Shown here piece after piece: positions 23,126-33,264 of a stretch of 64,000 nt of DNA. Origin of the DNA: Macrostomum hystrix (Eukaryota; Platyhelminthes; Macrostomidae). Numbering within the stretch: position 1 is the stretch's first letter; every line of letters starts with the position of its first letter. The notes under the pieces are model-generated. The model was not told the DNA's origin. It did no database searches and saw only the letters and a program-made list of their open reading frames with translations. The DNA lies in NCBI GenBank assembly GCA_950097015.1, contig CATNEN010000001.1, forward strand, positions 19,472,501 through 19,536,500, in the 5' to 3' direction. The position numbers were made by a program, and so were the translations under genes.

Positions 23126-24784
23126 TCAAGGGCAGTAGACAGACATGGCCTGCTGTAGTTCTCTATCAGTAAGCTGCTTTCGAGCGATGCCGAAGCACGC
23201 GATGTGCAGTCCAGGATCGCGCTCGAAATACGTATAAATATTACCAATTCTAAGTTCCTGAAGCTCGAAATTAAACGTGTCCATCGAATAGCCATCCCTA
23301 AAATACTTTCTATCTGGCTCCCCATCGATTGTAGAATTGCAAGCGCGATTTTTCATCGAAAGCCTGATGTCGCACCATGATGAACCAGAACAGCGGTTGC
23401 CAGAGAAGATACGGGAGTGGTGGTCATAGTAACTGTGGCTGGAGTTTCCTGGCGAATTGTGATACACTTCCAACAGCGCCTCCCCTACTCTCCTATTGTA
23501 AATTCCAGTGAAGAGGCTGTAATCGAAGGACTCATAAACCGAGCCAGAAATGTTGAAGTTTGCACTGCCAGCAAAAGAGATCAACGAATCATTCCTGTGG
23601 CGCAGGCGGAAGTACATGGCCCATTCCGTTGCATTCGAAATAGACTCGTTATAAGGCACAAGACCACCAACGCTGAAGTACTCACTGCGTTTATGGTTTG
23701 TCGCATTGTATTTGAAGACAGCACCATCTACAAAGTTCCTCTGAACTCCAAACTTGTCCTCAATCACATAGGTCCGCCGGTCCACAAGGTTGTCGAGGCT
23801 CCTCCTGAAGTCGAACGCTGCGACAAGACCATCCACTGGAGGAGAAGTCACACCTCCATACGTGTCGTTGGACGCCACCGACTTGCACACGAACCTGTGC
23901 CTGTTGTAGCACCTGTCAGTGCGCAGTCGACCGGCAGACAGGGTGACGCAGTTCACAGTCCAGTCCGCATTGTTCGGATGTCCAGCCTCCCACTGCGGGA
24001 TCGAGGCCAGCTTGCCAGAGAAGTCCGTCCACTGGTAGCACAGCTCGCGACCCGCACTGTCGGGGAAGCAGGGGTTCAGCTTGATGAGGCCGAGCCACAC
24101 CGAGTCGAGCGCTGGCGACTTCTCGCAACCGTCGATTCCGAAGGTGAACTCGTTGATGAAGCTCAGCTCAGAGTGGGTCAGCACCGACACGAGTTGTGAC
24201 GAGTTTCGCTGGCAGTAGAAATTCGCCTCGTTGAAGTTGGCTTCGAAGCGCGGCATCAAGTAGCAGTGGTCGTCTTTGAGCGACCAGCCGCTCGGACATC
24301 GGCGAGATGATTCATGGTGACTCGAGTTGGTGCTCGCTTTGCACACGAACGGGTGTCTCTCGTGATAGAGCGAGTTGAGCCACCACTCACCGTCACTGCG
24401 AATGAGAGGCTTGTGCACAGTGTCGAGCTGTGAGAAGTTGTGTCTCTCGAAGCTCAAAGTATCGCTGCCGTCCGTCCACTCGTAGGTTCTCGGGTCCGTG
24501 AGTCGGTTGAGGTCCGTGCCGAACTTTCCGATCCAGGCGTCTCTGCAGTTAGACAGTCTTCCGACCAGTCGGTTCTCCTGCTCAGATCCGACGGAGGCGA
24601 GGTGAGCTCCGTGAGACTGACACGTTTGCTCGGCCTCAAACCAGTACTGCGGGCGGCTGAACCACTTGTAGCACGACTGAGCTCGTTGAGTCCAGTTTTG
24701 TTTCGGACACTGAGCAGATGCAGCTGAGAGCAGCAGAGCTGCAGTGACTGCCAAGAGGCAGGTGGATAGAAGATTGGACGGCAT
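23126..24784 (-). CDS. Secreted two-CTLD lectin with LamG-like C-terminus, copy 1
   Basis: Single-exon secreted protein of 552 residues. The start is the ATG at 24784, giving the signal peptide MPSNLLSTCLLAVTAALLLS with cleavage after SAASA; the longer frame upstream begins at a TTG. CTLD1 (about 26-150) has the paired cysteines, WIGKFG and HPFVCK but no EPN or QPD carbohydrate motif. CTLD2 (about 163-295) has VWLGLIKLNPCF, the calcium-site-like WEAGHPNNADWTVNCV and HRFVCK. After a linker, DGLVAAFDFRRSLDN opens a LamG/concanavalin-like domain ending at SVYCP. There are many N-glycosylation sequons and no membrane segment. An extracellular recognition role is inferred. It pairs with 61979-63616: the lectin half is almost identical and the C-terminal third is very different. 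Confidence 0.9.
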   Translation of the reverse strand: MPSNLLSTCLLAVTAALLLSAASAQCPKQNWTQRAQSCYKWFSRPQYWFEAEQTCQSHGAHLASVGSEQENRLVGRLSNCRDAWIGKFGTDLNRLTDPRTYEWTDGSDTLSFERHNFSQLDTVHKPLIRSDGEWWLNSLYHERHPFVCKASTNSSHHESSRRCPSGWSLKDDHCYLMPRFEANFNEANFYCQRNSSQLVSVLTHSELSFINEFTFGIDGCEKSPALDSVWLGLIKLNPCFPDSAGRELCYQWTDFSGKLASIPQWEAGHPNNADWTVNCVTLSAGRLRTDRCYNRHRFVCKSVASNDTYGGVTSPPVDGLVAAFDFRRSLDNLVDRRTYVIEDKFGVQRNFVDGAVFKYNATNHKRSEYFSVGGLVPYNESISNATEWAMYFRLRHRNDSLISFAGSANFNISGSVYESFDYSLFTGIYNRRVGEALLEVYHNSPGNSSHSYYDHHSRIFSGNRCSGSSWCDIRLSMKNRACNSTIDGEPDRKYFRDGYSMDTFNFELQELRIGNIYTYFERDPGLHIACFGIARKQLTDRELQQAMSVYCP

Positions 24785-24832
24785 TTGCAGCTGTTCTTGG
24801 CTTCGTTTCAAGGCCCTGAATATTTCGGACTG

Positions 24833-24838
24833 ATATAG
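24833..24838 (-). promoter_or_regulatory. TATA-like box of lectin copy 1
   Basis: CCTATATCAG on the minus strand about 50 bp upstream of the ATG, conserved at the same spacing in copy 2 (63665-63670). Position and conservation are the only evidence. Confidence 0.4.
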
Positions 24839-25104
24839 GGACTTCAGCGGAGCCCGTGGAGTCCCGACAGGTTGAGACGTTGGCTTTAGCGTGTGACAAT
24901 TGCAGAGGCGTTCGAGAGGATATTCTATAACTCATTATCAACAGGGCTACCGCGTGTAAGTGAGTCAGATATGTCGGTCGACTGCAGGCTTGCGACTACT
25001 GTAACGGTAGCCCTGTGCTTAGTTTTTTCTTCCCCAAAAAACTTCGCTTAAGCTCTTATCGGCTGGAATTCGTGACTTTGAGAATTTTTGCTCAGTTTTT
25101 TTAG

Positions 25105-25245
25105 TTGTGGGGGGCGTCATTACTACAGGGGAGCGCCACAGCCACATTGAGGCGCCACTACGAAAGGACCCCACTACCAGGGGCGCCACAACGAGAGGGT
25201 CCCACTACCAGGGTCGCCACTACTCGTAATAGGCGCCACATAGTT
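25105..25245. promoter_or_regulatory. GGCGCCAC-repeat upstream of lectin gene
   Basis: GCGCCAC or TCGCCAC words recur about every 20-27 bp, with CACTAC spacers, 320-460 bp upstream of lectin copy 1. The same block begins at 63945 upstream of copy 2 and runs to the window end. It may be a regulatory cluster or simply a short tandem repeat. Confidence 0.4.
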
Positions 25246-25369
25246 TCGTCAGCAGATAAGAGGGGCCGCGGCCCCCTTGCCCCCCACCCAGGCTACGCCC
25301 CGATACGTACAGGCTGAATATGGCATATTTTATTGTAATTTTTGGTGAGAGCGACATGTCCACTCTGCC

Positions 25370-25490
25370 TTGAGCCAGTACTGCGGCCGGCTGAGCACGA
25401 TTGAGCTCGGTGAGTCCAGTTTTGTTGCGGACACTGAGCAGAGGCAGCGGAGAGCATCAGAGCTACAGTGACTGCCAAGAGTTAGGCAGT
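25370..25490 (-). pseudogene. Third lectin copy, 5' fragment
   Basis: On the minus strand it encodes LMLSAASAQCPQQNWTHRAQ, matching the end of the signal peptide and start of CTLD1, then loses homology. The TTGCGGACACTGAGCAGAGG stretch is identical to copy 2 rather than copy 1. The initiator region is altered and no remaining lectin domain follows. Confidence 0.85.
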
Positions 25491-25494
25491 GGAA

Positions 25495-26068
25495 GAAATC
25501 AAGTGCATGTTCGGTTTTGTTATTTTTATGGAATCCTAACGTGTGTAAATTTGGTTTCTCGGACGTTCTCGGACGTTCTGACTCAGGGGCTAGCAGATCT
25601 TAAAGGCATTCTGTTCTTCTGCATGGCGAGCTCGAAGACTTCAAAAAGTCTTGCGTATCTTTTTCGCGGTTTAACCGACACTGCCTTGTGGTAGTTAGAT
25701 ATCGCAACTTCCTTTCCTTTATTTATTTTTGTTTTTGAACTTTGGGTGGCTCAGAAAGTGGCTTAAAATGCGACAGACAATGGTTAGGTAACGCACGGCT
25801 TTTGAGCTTTTGAGCACGGCTTTGCGCACTCGTGTCTCTGCTCGTTGGTGCACGAGAAAGCCGTGCGTTAACAGCATTATCCAATGAGAGGCCGTTTCCG
25901 CATCGATCCGTCCTTACTCTTTCGACCATAGACAAGTGCGTTGGCGCACGCCCATGTTTTTGGGCGGTCAGGCTGGCTTAAGGCGCAAGCCCCAACGCAG
26001 TTGAGTAGATAAGATTTCGACATGATCAAACTAATGCACTGCCGAATGAGTGCATATCTGGCTTGACC
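25495..26068. other. Spacer with shared motif
   Basis: No gene. It contains a ~45-bp stretch at 25728-25775 also present at 34699-34744 next to a transposase fragment, and several short foldback words (CGTGCGTTA, CCATAGAC). Confidence 0.5.
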
Positions 26069-27558
26069 ATGGACGAGATTCGACTCCAGAGGGAGCTCTT
26101 CCAGCTGAACGACGTGGTGGAGAAGGAAATGTATGAAGATTTTGAATGTCCCACCCTGGACGAACTCTGTGCGTTACTGCCAGACGACTCTACCGCGGAT
26201 TTGGAGGCAATTGCAGCGCAGCAATACGAGGATACGATGGTCGTGTCCACCGAGAGACAAGAGATCGCTGCAGTCGAACGATTCAAGCAGTTCCTGACGA
26301 CAAACGCATTTTTGCCTTTCGACATCGATTTGTGCAGTGAGGATGAACTGGCCTGCAAGCTGCGACTGTTTTACGCCACACTAAGAAAGGAAGACGGTTC
26401 TCTGTACGCTCCGACATCTCTGATTTGTGCGAGAGCTGGACTTTTCCGCTAATTTCGGAGGGTTAGGTCTCTGAACATAATCGAGAATGACAAGTTCCAC
26501 GCAGCCAATCTGGCTTTGAAGGCGGTGGCGCGAATGTTTCTAAAGGCTGGTGGACGGATCAACCATTACGAGGCCATCAGTGAGGAAGATGAGGGCAGGT
26601 TGGCGCGGTACTTTGACCGTGCGTCGCCGACGACCCTGTTGCACGAGGTATACTTTGTCCTCATCTACTTTTTCGGCCAGCGTGGGAGAGAATGGTTCCG
26701 TGGATTGGATTCGGACAGTCTGGTGATCGAGGACAATGCCGACTGTGGCACTCTAGTCCGGCTTCGCACAGGGTTGCAGAAGAATCTGGGACGGGAACTC
26801 AATGCCGGAGCCATGAGTGACAACAGAGAGGCGGTGATCAAGGCCACTGGGACGACGCAATGTCCAGTGCAGGCACTGCGGCTTTACCTCGAGAAGCGAC
26901 GGGAGGCTCTGGGTGACGCTGAGACGGAAGGATCTCCGCTGCTTCTGACACCGAAGAAGTCCTCTGCAGCTGGGGGCCCATGGTACACGAAACAGCCAGT
27001 CGGGGTGAATACCGTTGGCGGAATGATGAAGACTATCTTAACGAAAGCTGCCCTGTCAAAGATCTACACGCCGCACAATATTCGGCCAACTGTGATTGCG
27101 GACCTTCACCAGGCAGGATTCAGGCTGGAGCAAATTTGCAAAATTACTGGCCACAAGGAGGCAAAGACTGTGCAACGGTGAGTACCCATATATGACGGGC
27201 TTTGCACTAACAAAGTGAACATGTCAACGTCATGAGTAACTACTTTCAATCGCACTTTAGGTACCTCACGCATGGGAAGCGGAAGGCAACGGACATGGGG
27301 AAGATGTCAGACGCTCTATCCGGATCGCTGTACGGGCGTCAACAGACGGGCGTGGTAGCAATTCCAGGGCCGCCGCCGCAGAGATCAGCTGAGTCATCTG
27401 ACAGTTCCAGGGGTCACCGGCGCATCGACGCCGCATGCGCAGCAGTCCACGCTTCAGCTTCCCTCCAGTCAGGTGGTGCAGCAAGTTTGTGTGACAAGTT
27501 CGACCCCTGGCAACGCTGGAGCTCCAGCGCTGTCATTCCACTTTGGTGGACATTTTGA
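26069..27558 (+). pseudogene. Crypton-type tyrosine recombinase with one stop codon
   Basis: Exons 26069-27177 and 27261-27558, joined by GT-AG with matching phase (469 codons). The amino part has the SAM-like/DUF3504 pattern LRLFYATLRKEDGSLYAP. The catalytic part shows Arg in GQRGREWF, HNIRPTVIADLHQAGF (the H-x-x-R box), ITGHKEAKTVQR and, after the intron, RYLTHGK with the nucleophilic tyrosine. This architecture is that of animal Cryptons and Crypton-derived genes such as ZMYM, QRICH1 and KCTD1. One in-frame TAA at 26450-26452 interrupts the frame after GLFR where a tyrosine codon is expected. Everything else is open, so the lesion is recent, an assembly error or a read-through site. Confidence 0.85.
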
Positions 27559-28018
27559 GAACTGCACATTCAACCTTAAGTGAGCTGCCTGAGTTCTAAT
27601 AAGAGCACGAGTAAGTGACATTTCTACTTGACAATGCCACACACGGTCATCTGGAGTATGCCGTGCAAACTGCTATGAAAATGTTGTCGCCGTTAATATT
27701 TCGTAAACACCAACAACAATCCCCTTGTTGTACCGTTAATTCTTACTACGTTTTGAGCTCAAATAAATGCACTCTAAGTTTGCGTGCTGATAACGGTCAT
27801 TGTCACATTCTTTCTCTTATTATTTCTTCTTGTGGCTTCGCCACTCGTGACTTTGAGCATTATCAAAGCCTAAAACCATAGACACAACTAACCATTGACG
27901 CACGCATTTTAGGCCGTTGATGCACGCTGTCTATGGTAAAATCTAGCATTGACGTGGCACGCTGAGACTGCCTATCGTTTGATAATGGTCGTAGACCCAC
28001 CAGCTCTGCATGCACGCA
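27559..28018. other. Spacer, no gene
   Basis: AT-rich, with an imperfect foldback around 27886-27945 (CCATAGAC at one end, GTCTATGG at the other). These could be ends of a small non-autonomous element. Confidence 0.4.
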
Positions 28019-28023
28019 ATGAG
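28019..28023. repeat. Target-site duplication of Gypsy-1, left
   Basis: ATGAG directly before the LTR; the same five bases follow the other LTR at 34685-34689. Confidence 0.75.
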
Positions 28024-28259
28024 TGTAAGCTGAATAACCCTAAGTCATGTCACGTTAACTGACCAACAACGTTAAGGGCCAGTGCCAACAACAGCGGTCT
28101 ATTTATTAGGCACAGAATTGTCTATGGAAGTACTTATGCCTCGGTGGTGAGTAAACACTGCTAAAGAGAGAGAGACAGCACACGAGGGATAGGAAGAAAG
28201 ATATCATAGAATATAACGAGGTCTAAAACATAAAAGTGCAACCGCAAATCAAACTGACA
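28024..28259 (-). repeat. Gypsy-1 3' LTR
   Basis: Intact LTR ending CAGCTTACA on the minus strand at 28024. It is homologous along its length to 33080-33264 plus 34636-34684. Confidence 0.88.
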
Positions 28260-28367
28260 GACAAATATTGTTTGCAATAACAAGCAATTTCATTTAGCAA
28301 TTACAGTACCCCAAACATAAGTCAAAGCAGCAGCAAGTCGCAAATCTCAACACGGCAGTTACTAAAC

Positions 28368-28720
28368 TTAATAACAAACAGGTTTACGTGGGCGCAAATC
28401 ATAAGAATCATTTCGGTCTTCAGTAGGAACTCTTGGACTCTGCACTGAGCTGTTTGCAGAAGCACCGGGTCCCGGCTGCTCCATGTCAGCGCCCGCGCCG
28501 GCGCCAGTGACGGCCCGGCTGCCTTGGTCCTCAGGTCCGGCCGCCTCGGTTGGTCTCCGCTCAGCGTCGGTCTCCGGCCTGCTGCTCCACTGGTTCACGT
28601 GGGCCATCCGCAGTCCTCCGTCAGGCAGGTCGGCCGCAGCCACCAGCGCGGTGTTCTGACCATGTTGGAAAACAAACTTGGCCGGAATTGGAGCGGTGCC
28701 GGGTCGATCGATTCCGCAGC
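28368..28720 (-). pseudogene. Gypsy-1 pol C-terminal tail
   Basis: Proline- and glycine-rich tail ending YDLRPRKPVCY, typical of Gypsy polyprotein termini. It is separated from the integrase by the LINE insertion and itself crosses a frame change near 28640. Confidence 0.7.
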
Positions 28721-28730
28721 CAGATGGAGT

Positions 28731-29540
28731 TGTTGTTGTTGTTGGCGTACGGATCCCTCGCTAGGCATATGGGGGGCGCGCCAGCGCGCCCGTCGCCTCG
28801 ACGAAGATCCGCACCTGATTCGGGTCCTCCCACAGGAGGGACATTGAGCCAGCAGAATGGAGGAGGTTGCGGCGTTGATCGGCCCACCTGGGGCATTCAA
28901 GCAGGAAGTGCCGCGTGTCCTCCTCGGGAGCGTTGCAGTGAGGGCAAGACGCAGCGGGTACCTTGCCCCAGCGGTGTAGAGTGGCTTGTAGGAAAGGCGC
29001 GCAGTTCGCCCTGAGTTGGAACAGCGCCACCTCCGCCGCACGAGGCCAGGCACGGCCGACCTGCAGCCTTTTGCCGCCGCTGAGTCGGTGTGGGTGGTCC
29101 AGAGGGACTAGGTCTTTGTAGGCTCGGTCATCTTCCGCTTGACCTTGCCGCTTGAGAGCAGCTCTGAGCGCCGCGACCGGTGTTGGCATGTTCTCTTGCG
29201 GGAGCGAGCAGCCCCCGCGAGCCAGAATGTCGGCTTCCTCATTGAGCGCCAGCCCGGCGTGGCCCGGTACCCAGATTACAGTCGGCCGGTGGTCCGTGGC
29301 GAGCTGCTCCAGCAGAATGGACGCCTGTGCAGTTGCGTGGTCTGTCTGGCATTTACGCTTTGACTGGAGCCGGTCGAAGAGCGCTTGGTAGTCGAACAGC
29401 AGCCAGACGGCCATGCTGGGGCGTCCGTGGAGATTGGCCAGGGCCGCCTCGAGACCAGCTGCGGCCGCAGCGGCCTCCGCGGTCGTTGAGCAGGTTAGGT
29501 GCCCCGGTGGGACACTGCCTCTGATGTCCCACCGGATGCC
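28731..29540 (-). mobile_element. 5'-truncated LINE inside Gypsy-1 pol
   Basis: Flanked by a perfect 12-bp duplication GCCAGATGGAGT at 28719-28730 and 29541-29552, with an (AAC)n tail on the minus strand next to the left copy. It encodes the end of an RNase H domain (VIWVPGHAGLALNEEADILA) and a C-terminal zinc knuckle SCPHCNAPEEDTRHFLLEC. RT and endonuclease are missing by 5' truncation, as usual in target-primed reverse transcription. Confidence 0.92.
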
Positions 29541-29552
29541 GCCAGATGGAGT

Positions 29553-31245
29553 CGCCCACCTGCTCGGTCATGGTCAGCGGATGGCGGAGGCGGCGGCCCC
29601 ACATGAGCTGGTCCGGAGAGTCCGAGCGGTTCCCGCTGGGCCTGCTGATGCGAATAGTCAGGAGAAGCTTTTGCAGAAATTGGTCGGATGGCACCACCTT
29701 GGTCCACGTCTTCAACCCGCCTTTCAGACTTCTCACCAGCCGCTCAGCCTGTCCGTTAGACTGCGGATGATAGGGCGGGGTGTGTACCTCCTGGCACCCG
29801 ACGCTGCTCAACCACTGCGACACTCTCTTCGACTTGAACTCCGGAGCATTGTGCGACACCAGCGTCCGCGGCACTCCGTTCCGGGCGAACACCGCCCTCA
29901 GCACCCGCAGCACCGAACCCGCAGACCTGTCAGGAACCTGAATCGCTTCCGGCCAGCCCGAGTACGCATCAGAAATCAGCAGCAGCAGACCCACCCCGGG
30001 CACCTCGCAGTGGTCCATGTGCACTCGGGACCACGGTTCACTCTCTGGTGGCCAACAGTCAATCTTCCTCTGAACAACTGGTCGCCTCTCTGAGCACAGC
30101 TGGCACCGCTCAACAAACTGACGCACCTCGCGGTCCAATCTAGGCCACCAGAACTCCCTTGATACATGCACCTTGGTGTTCTCCGCACTCGGGTGCACCT
30201 CGTCGTGCGTGACCTCCAGGATGCGCCTGCGGAGGATTTTTGGCGGGACCACCCTGGTGCCATGAATGACCAGTCCGTTCTCCACCGACAGCGCTTCTCG
30301 ACAGGCTTTGTACGGCCGCTCCACCTGCGATACCTGGCCCCAGTGGCCTGTCCGGATTCTCTGCTGGAGTCTCTTCAGCAGCGAGCACTGCGCAGTCGCC
30401 TCCCTGAGCTCTTCCACCGTAACCAGTCCTCCATTGGCAGCTAGCTCAACTCGGTGCACCGACTCGCCTGCACAGTCTTGCTGCTCAAAACTGAGTCTCG
30501 ACAGAGCGTCAGCGTCCTGCATCCTCCTTCCCGGCACGTATTCGATGTCGTAGTCATACGCCGACAACCGAAGTGCCCACCGAGTCAGTCTGGCAGACAC
30601 AGTCTTAAGCAGATTTTTGCTCGGGTTCAGGATGTACCTTAGGGGTTCGTGGTCGGTTTGGATAGTGAACTTCTTCCCCAGCAACATCTTCCTGGCTCGC
30701 TCCACGGCCCACACGATCGCCAGCGCTTCCCTTTCGATGTTGGAATAATTAGTCTCCGCCGGCGTGAGCGCTCTGGACAGGTACATCACCGGATGTCCCG
30801 ACTGGACCAGCACCCCGCCGAGGCATCTCTCGCTGGCATCCACTTGAAGGCAGACAGGCAAGCGGACGTCAAACGGCTTGATGCACGGGTTGGAGGCCAG
30901 GCTTCTCTTGACCTCAAAAAACGCAGTCTCAGCTGCGGCGCTCCACTCGAAAACTCGGTCAGCACGACGAAGTTCTTTAAGGGGCCGACATTTCTCAGAA
31001 AAGTTCGGAACGAGCCGTCCATAAAACTGAGCCAGTCCCAAGAATCGCTCCAAGTCTTTCTTGCTTTTCGGTGTCTCAACATCCATCACCCGCTTCACCA
31101 TGCCTGGGTCAGGCTTGATTCCCTCCGCGTCCATCATGTGGCCGAGGAACTTCAAACTACTCGCCTCCATGACGCACTTCGCCTCGTGGATCTTCACATT
31201 CGCGGCCTTCAGCTTCGCCAGCACCTGCTCCCTGATGCTCTGCAG
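29553..31245 (-). pseudogene. Gypsy-1 pol: end of RT, RNase H, integrase
   Basis: Begins just after an in-frame TAG at 31246-31248 that splits pol. It contains CLQVDASERCLGGVLVQSGH (RNase H), the integrase HHCC finger (HPSAENTKVHV to CQLCSER), MDHCEVPG, VSHNAPEFKSK and SNGQAERLVRSLK. The second catalytic Asp of the D,D,E triad reads His (SHN instead of SDN), so integrase should be inactive. The frame is interrupted by the LINE at 29540. Confidence 0.9.
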
Positions 31246-32290
31246 CTAAGCCTGAGTCACTGCACCAATCAGCACATCATCCTGATAGACAATGACGCAA
31301 GGGTGATCCCCCAGGAGCTTCTCCATCTCTCGTTGAAAAACTGACGGGGACACCTTGATACCGTACGGCAGCCTGTTGAACCGGTAGCAGCCGAACGGAG
31401 TGTTGATGGGTGTCACGGCTTTCCACTCCTCATTCAGCGGGACCTGGTAGTACGCATCCGAGAGATCCAGCTTACTGAAAAGCTTTTTGTTGGCCAACTT
31501 GCAGAAAGCTGTCTCTATGGACGGCGTGAGATAGGTCTGGTCCTGCACCCACTGATTGACTGCTGTGTAGTCTCCACAGATCCTCACGGATGCTCGGTCC
31601 GACTTGACCGTCACCACAATCGGGCTGCCCCACTCCGACGACGTCACCCTCTCTACAATGCCTGCACTCTCCATCAGGTCCAGCTCCTTCTTAACCAAGT
31701 GCTTTAGCGCTAGCGGCAGCTCCCTGGCGGGCTGGAAAATCGGCCTGGCTCCCGCGCGCAGCCGGATTTCTCCCGTGGCTCCACAGATCCCCAGCAAGCT
31801 CTCATACCTGTTGCTGGCTGCGGACGCAGCTGAGCTGGCATGGTGCACTGGAGTGGGTCCCAGCAGGTCCCGTCCGAGCAGGCCGAACTCCTGCAGGCAG
31901 TCGATGACGGGCAGCTCCGCCGCCTTGAACTGGCCCTTCTTGCCACTGGTCTCCACCAGGCACTCCAGCACGCCCAGCTGCCGCATCACGTGACCGTCGT
32001 AGGCCAGCATGCGCGACTTCGCCGACTTCAGCGGGGGCCGGCCGAGCTCATCCCAGATTCTTCGGGAGACCAGCGAGCAGGAGGCGCCGCTGTCCTTCTC
32101 CATCTGCACGTCCCGGTGGTTGATCCTCACCGTGCAGTACTCGGCTGGCCGCCCTTCTCCGCAGTAGAACACGGGCTCGTCGCTATTTTCAATTGGCGTG
32201 CTGCTCTCTGATCCACTCGGCTCCGCGAAGTGAGCCCTGGCGCTTCGGCACACGCGAGAGAAATGACCCTGCTTTCCGCACTTGTGGCAA
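31246..32290 (-). pseudogene. Gypsy-1 zinc knuckle, protease and RT
   Basis: Starts with the knuckle CHKCGKQGHFSRVC (CX2CX4HX4C), then the aspartic protease motif DSGASCSLVS and the RT with FSKLDLSDAYYQVPLNEE and catalytic VIVYQDDVLI. It terminates at the in-frame TAG 31246-31248 shortly after the YQDD box. Confidence 0.9.
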
Positions 32291-33051
32291 TTGGCATATG
32301 TAGGGCACGGCAGTCGGCAGGCCTCCTGTGTGCTGGCATGCCACTGCGCTGGCAGCTCTTGGACCCGAAGCTCGGCGGTCTCTGCTTCTCTACTGCGTTC
32401 ACGCTGGCTGAGCTCTCAGAGTTGCCAGGTTTCGCATCCGCAGCTGGTCCGATGGGCAGCGGGGTGGCCTGGTGCACCGCGGAGTCCGCTGGCGCCGAGG
32501 CCGCAGCAGTCAAGGAAAATGTGCAGACCATCTGCAGCTGCTGCACGTAGTCGGTGATCTGATCAACCGCCAGCTCCTGGGTCACCTCACGCTCCAGCAC
32601 CTTGTTCCTGACTTGCTGGTTGGCGAGGCCCGCGATCAGTCGCATCTTGATGAGCTGTTCGGCCGGATCCGCATCCTTACCCTTCAGCTGGTCAAACTCG
32701 CAGACGACGGCTTGCTCCCTCAGGCGGGCAGCGAAGCTGGTGACAGACTCGCCGTCGGCCTGGCGCATCGACATGAACAACGTCCTCTCGGCAATCTGCA
32801 GCTTCTTCTTGGGCTCCAGGAAGAGCAGCAATTTCGCTTTTATATCCGCCCACTTCATCTGTGGGAGGATTTTCGGAGCCACCCACAGACTTTGTTTGAC
32901 TTTGATGAGCTCCGCCACGCCCAGACTGCCGAGGAACGCATCGGTCAGCGCCAGATTGCCGTCTTCGTCTTTGACTCCCTTCGACCTAGCCTGGGCGTCA
33001 AACACTGTTCAATGCTGTTTAGAGGCACTGCCTCTCTCAGTTTGATGCTCA
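32291..33051 (-). pseudogene. Gypsy-1 gag
   Basis: Capsid-like region (LWVAPKILPQMKWADIKAKL, ESVTSFAARLREQ, RLIAGLANQQVRNKVLE). The ATG at 33051 opens MSIKLREAVPLNSIEQ, which is in another frame from the rest, so a one-base shift lies near 33005. A further frame change separates capsid from knuckle near 32290. Confidence 0.8.
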
Positions 33052-33264
33052 TTTTGCAATCCTGCTTGCAACGCCAAATTGTAAGCTGAATAACCCTAAG
33101 ACATGTCACGTTAACTGACCAACAACGTTAAGGGCCAGTGCCAACAACAGCGGTCTATTTTTTAGGCACAGACTTGTCTATGGAAGTACTTATGCCTCGG
33201 TGGTGAGTAAACACTGCTAAAGAGAGAGAGACAGCACACGAGGGATAGGAAGAAAGATATCATA

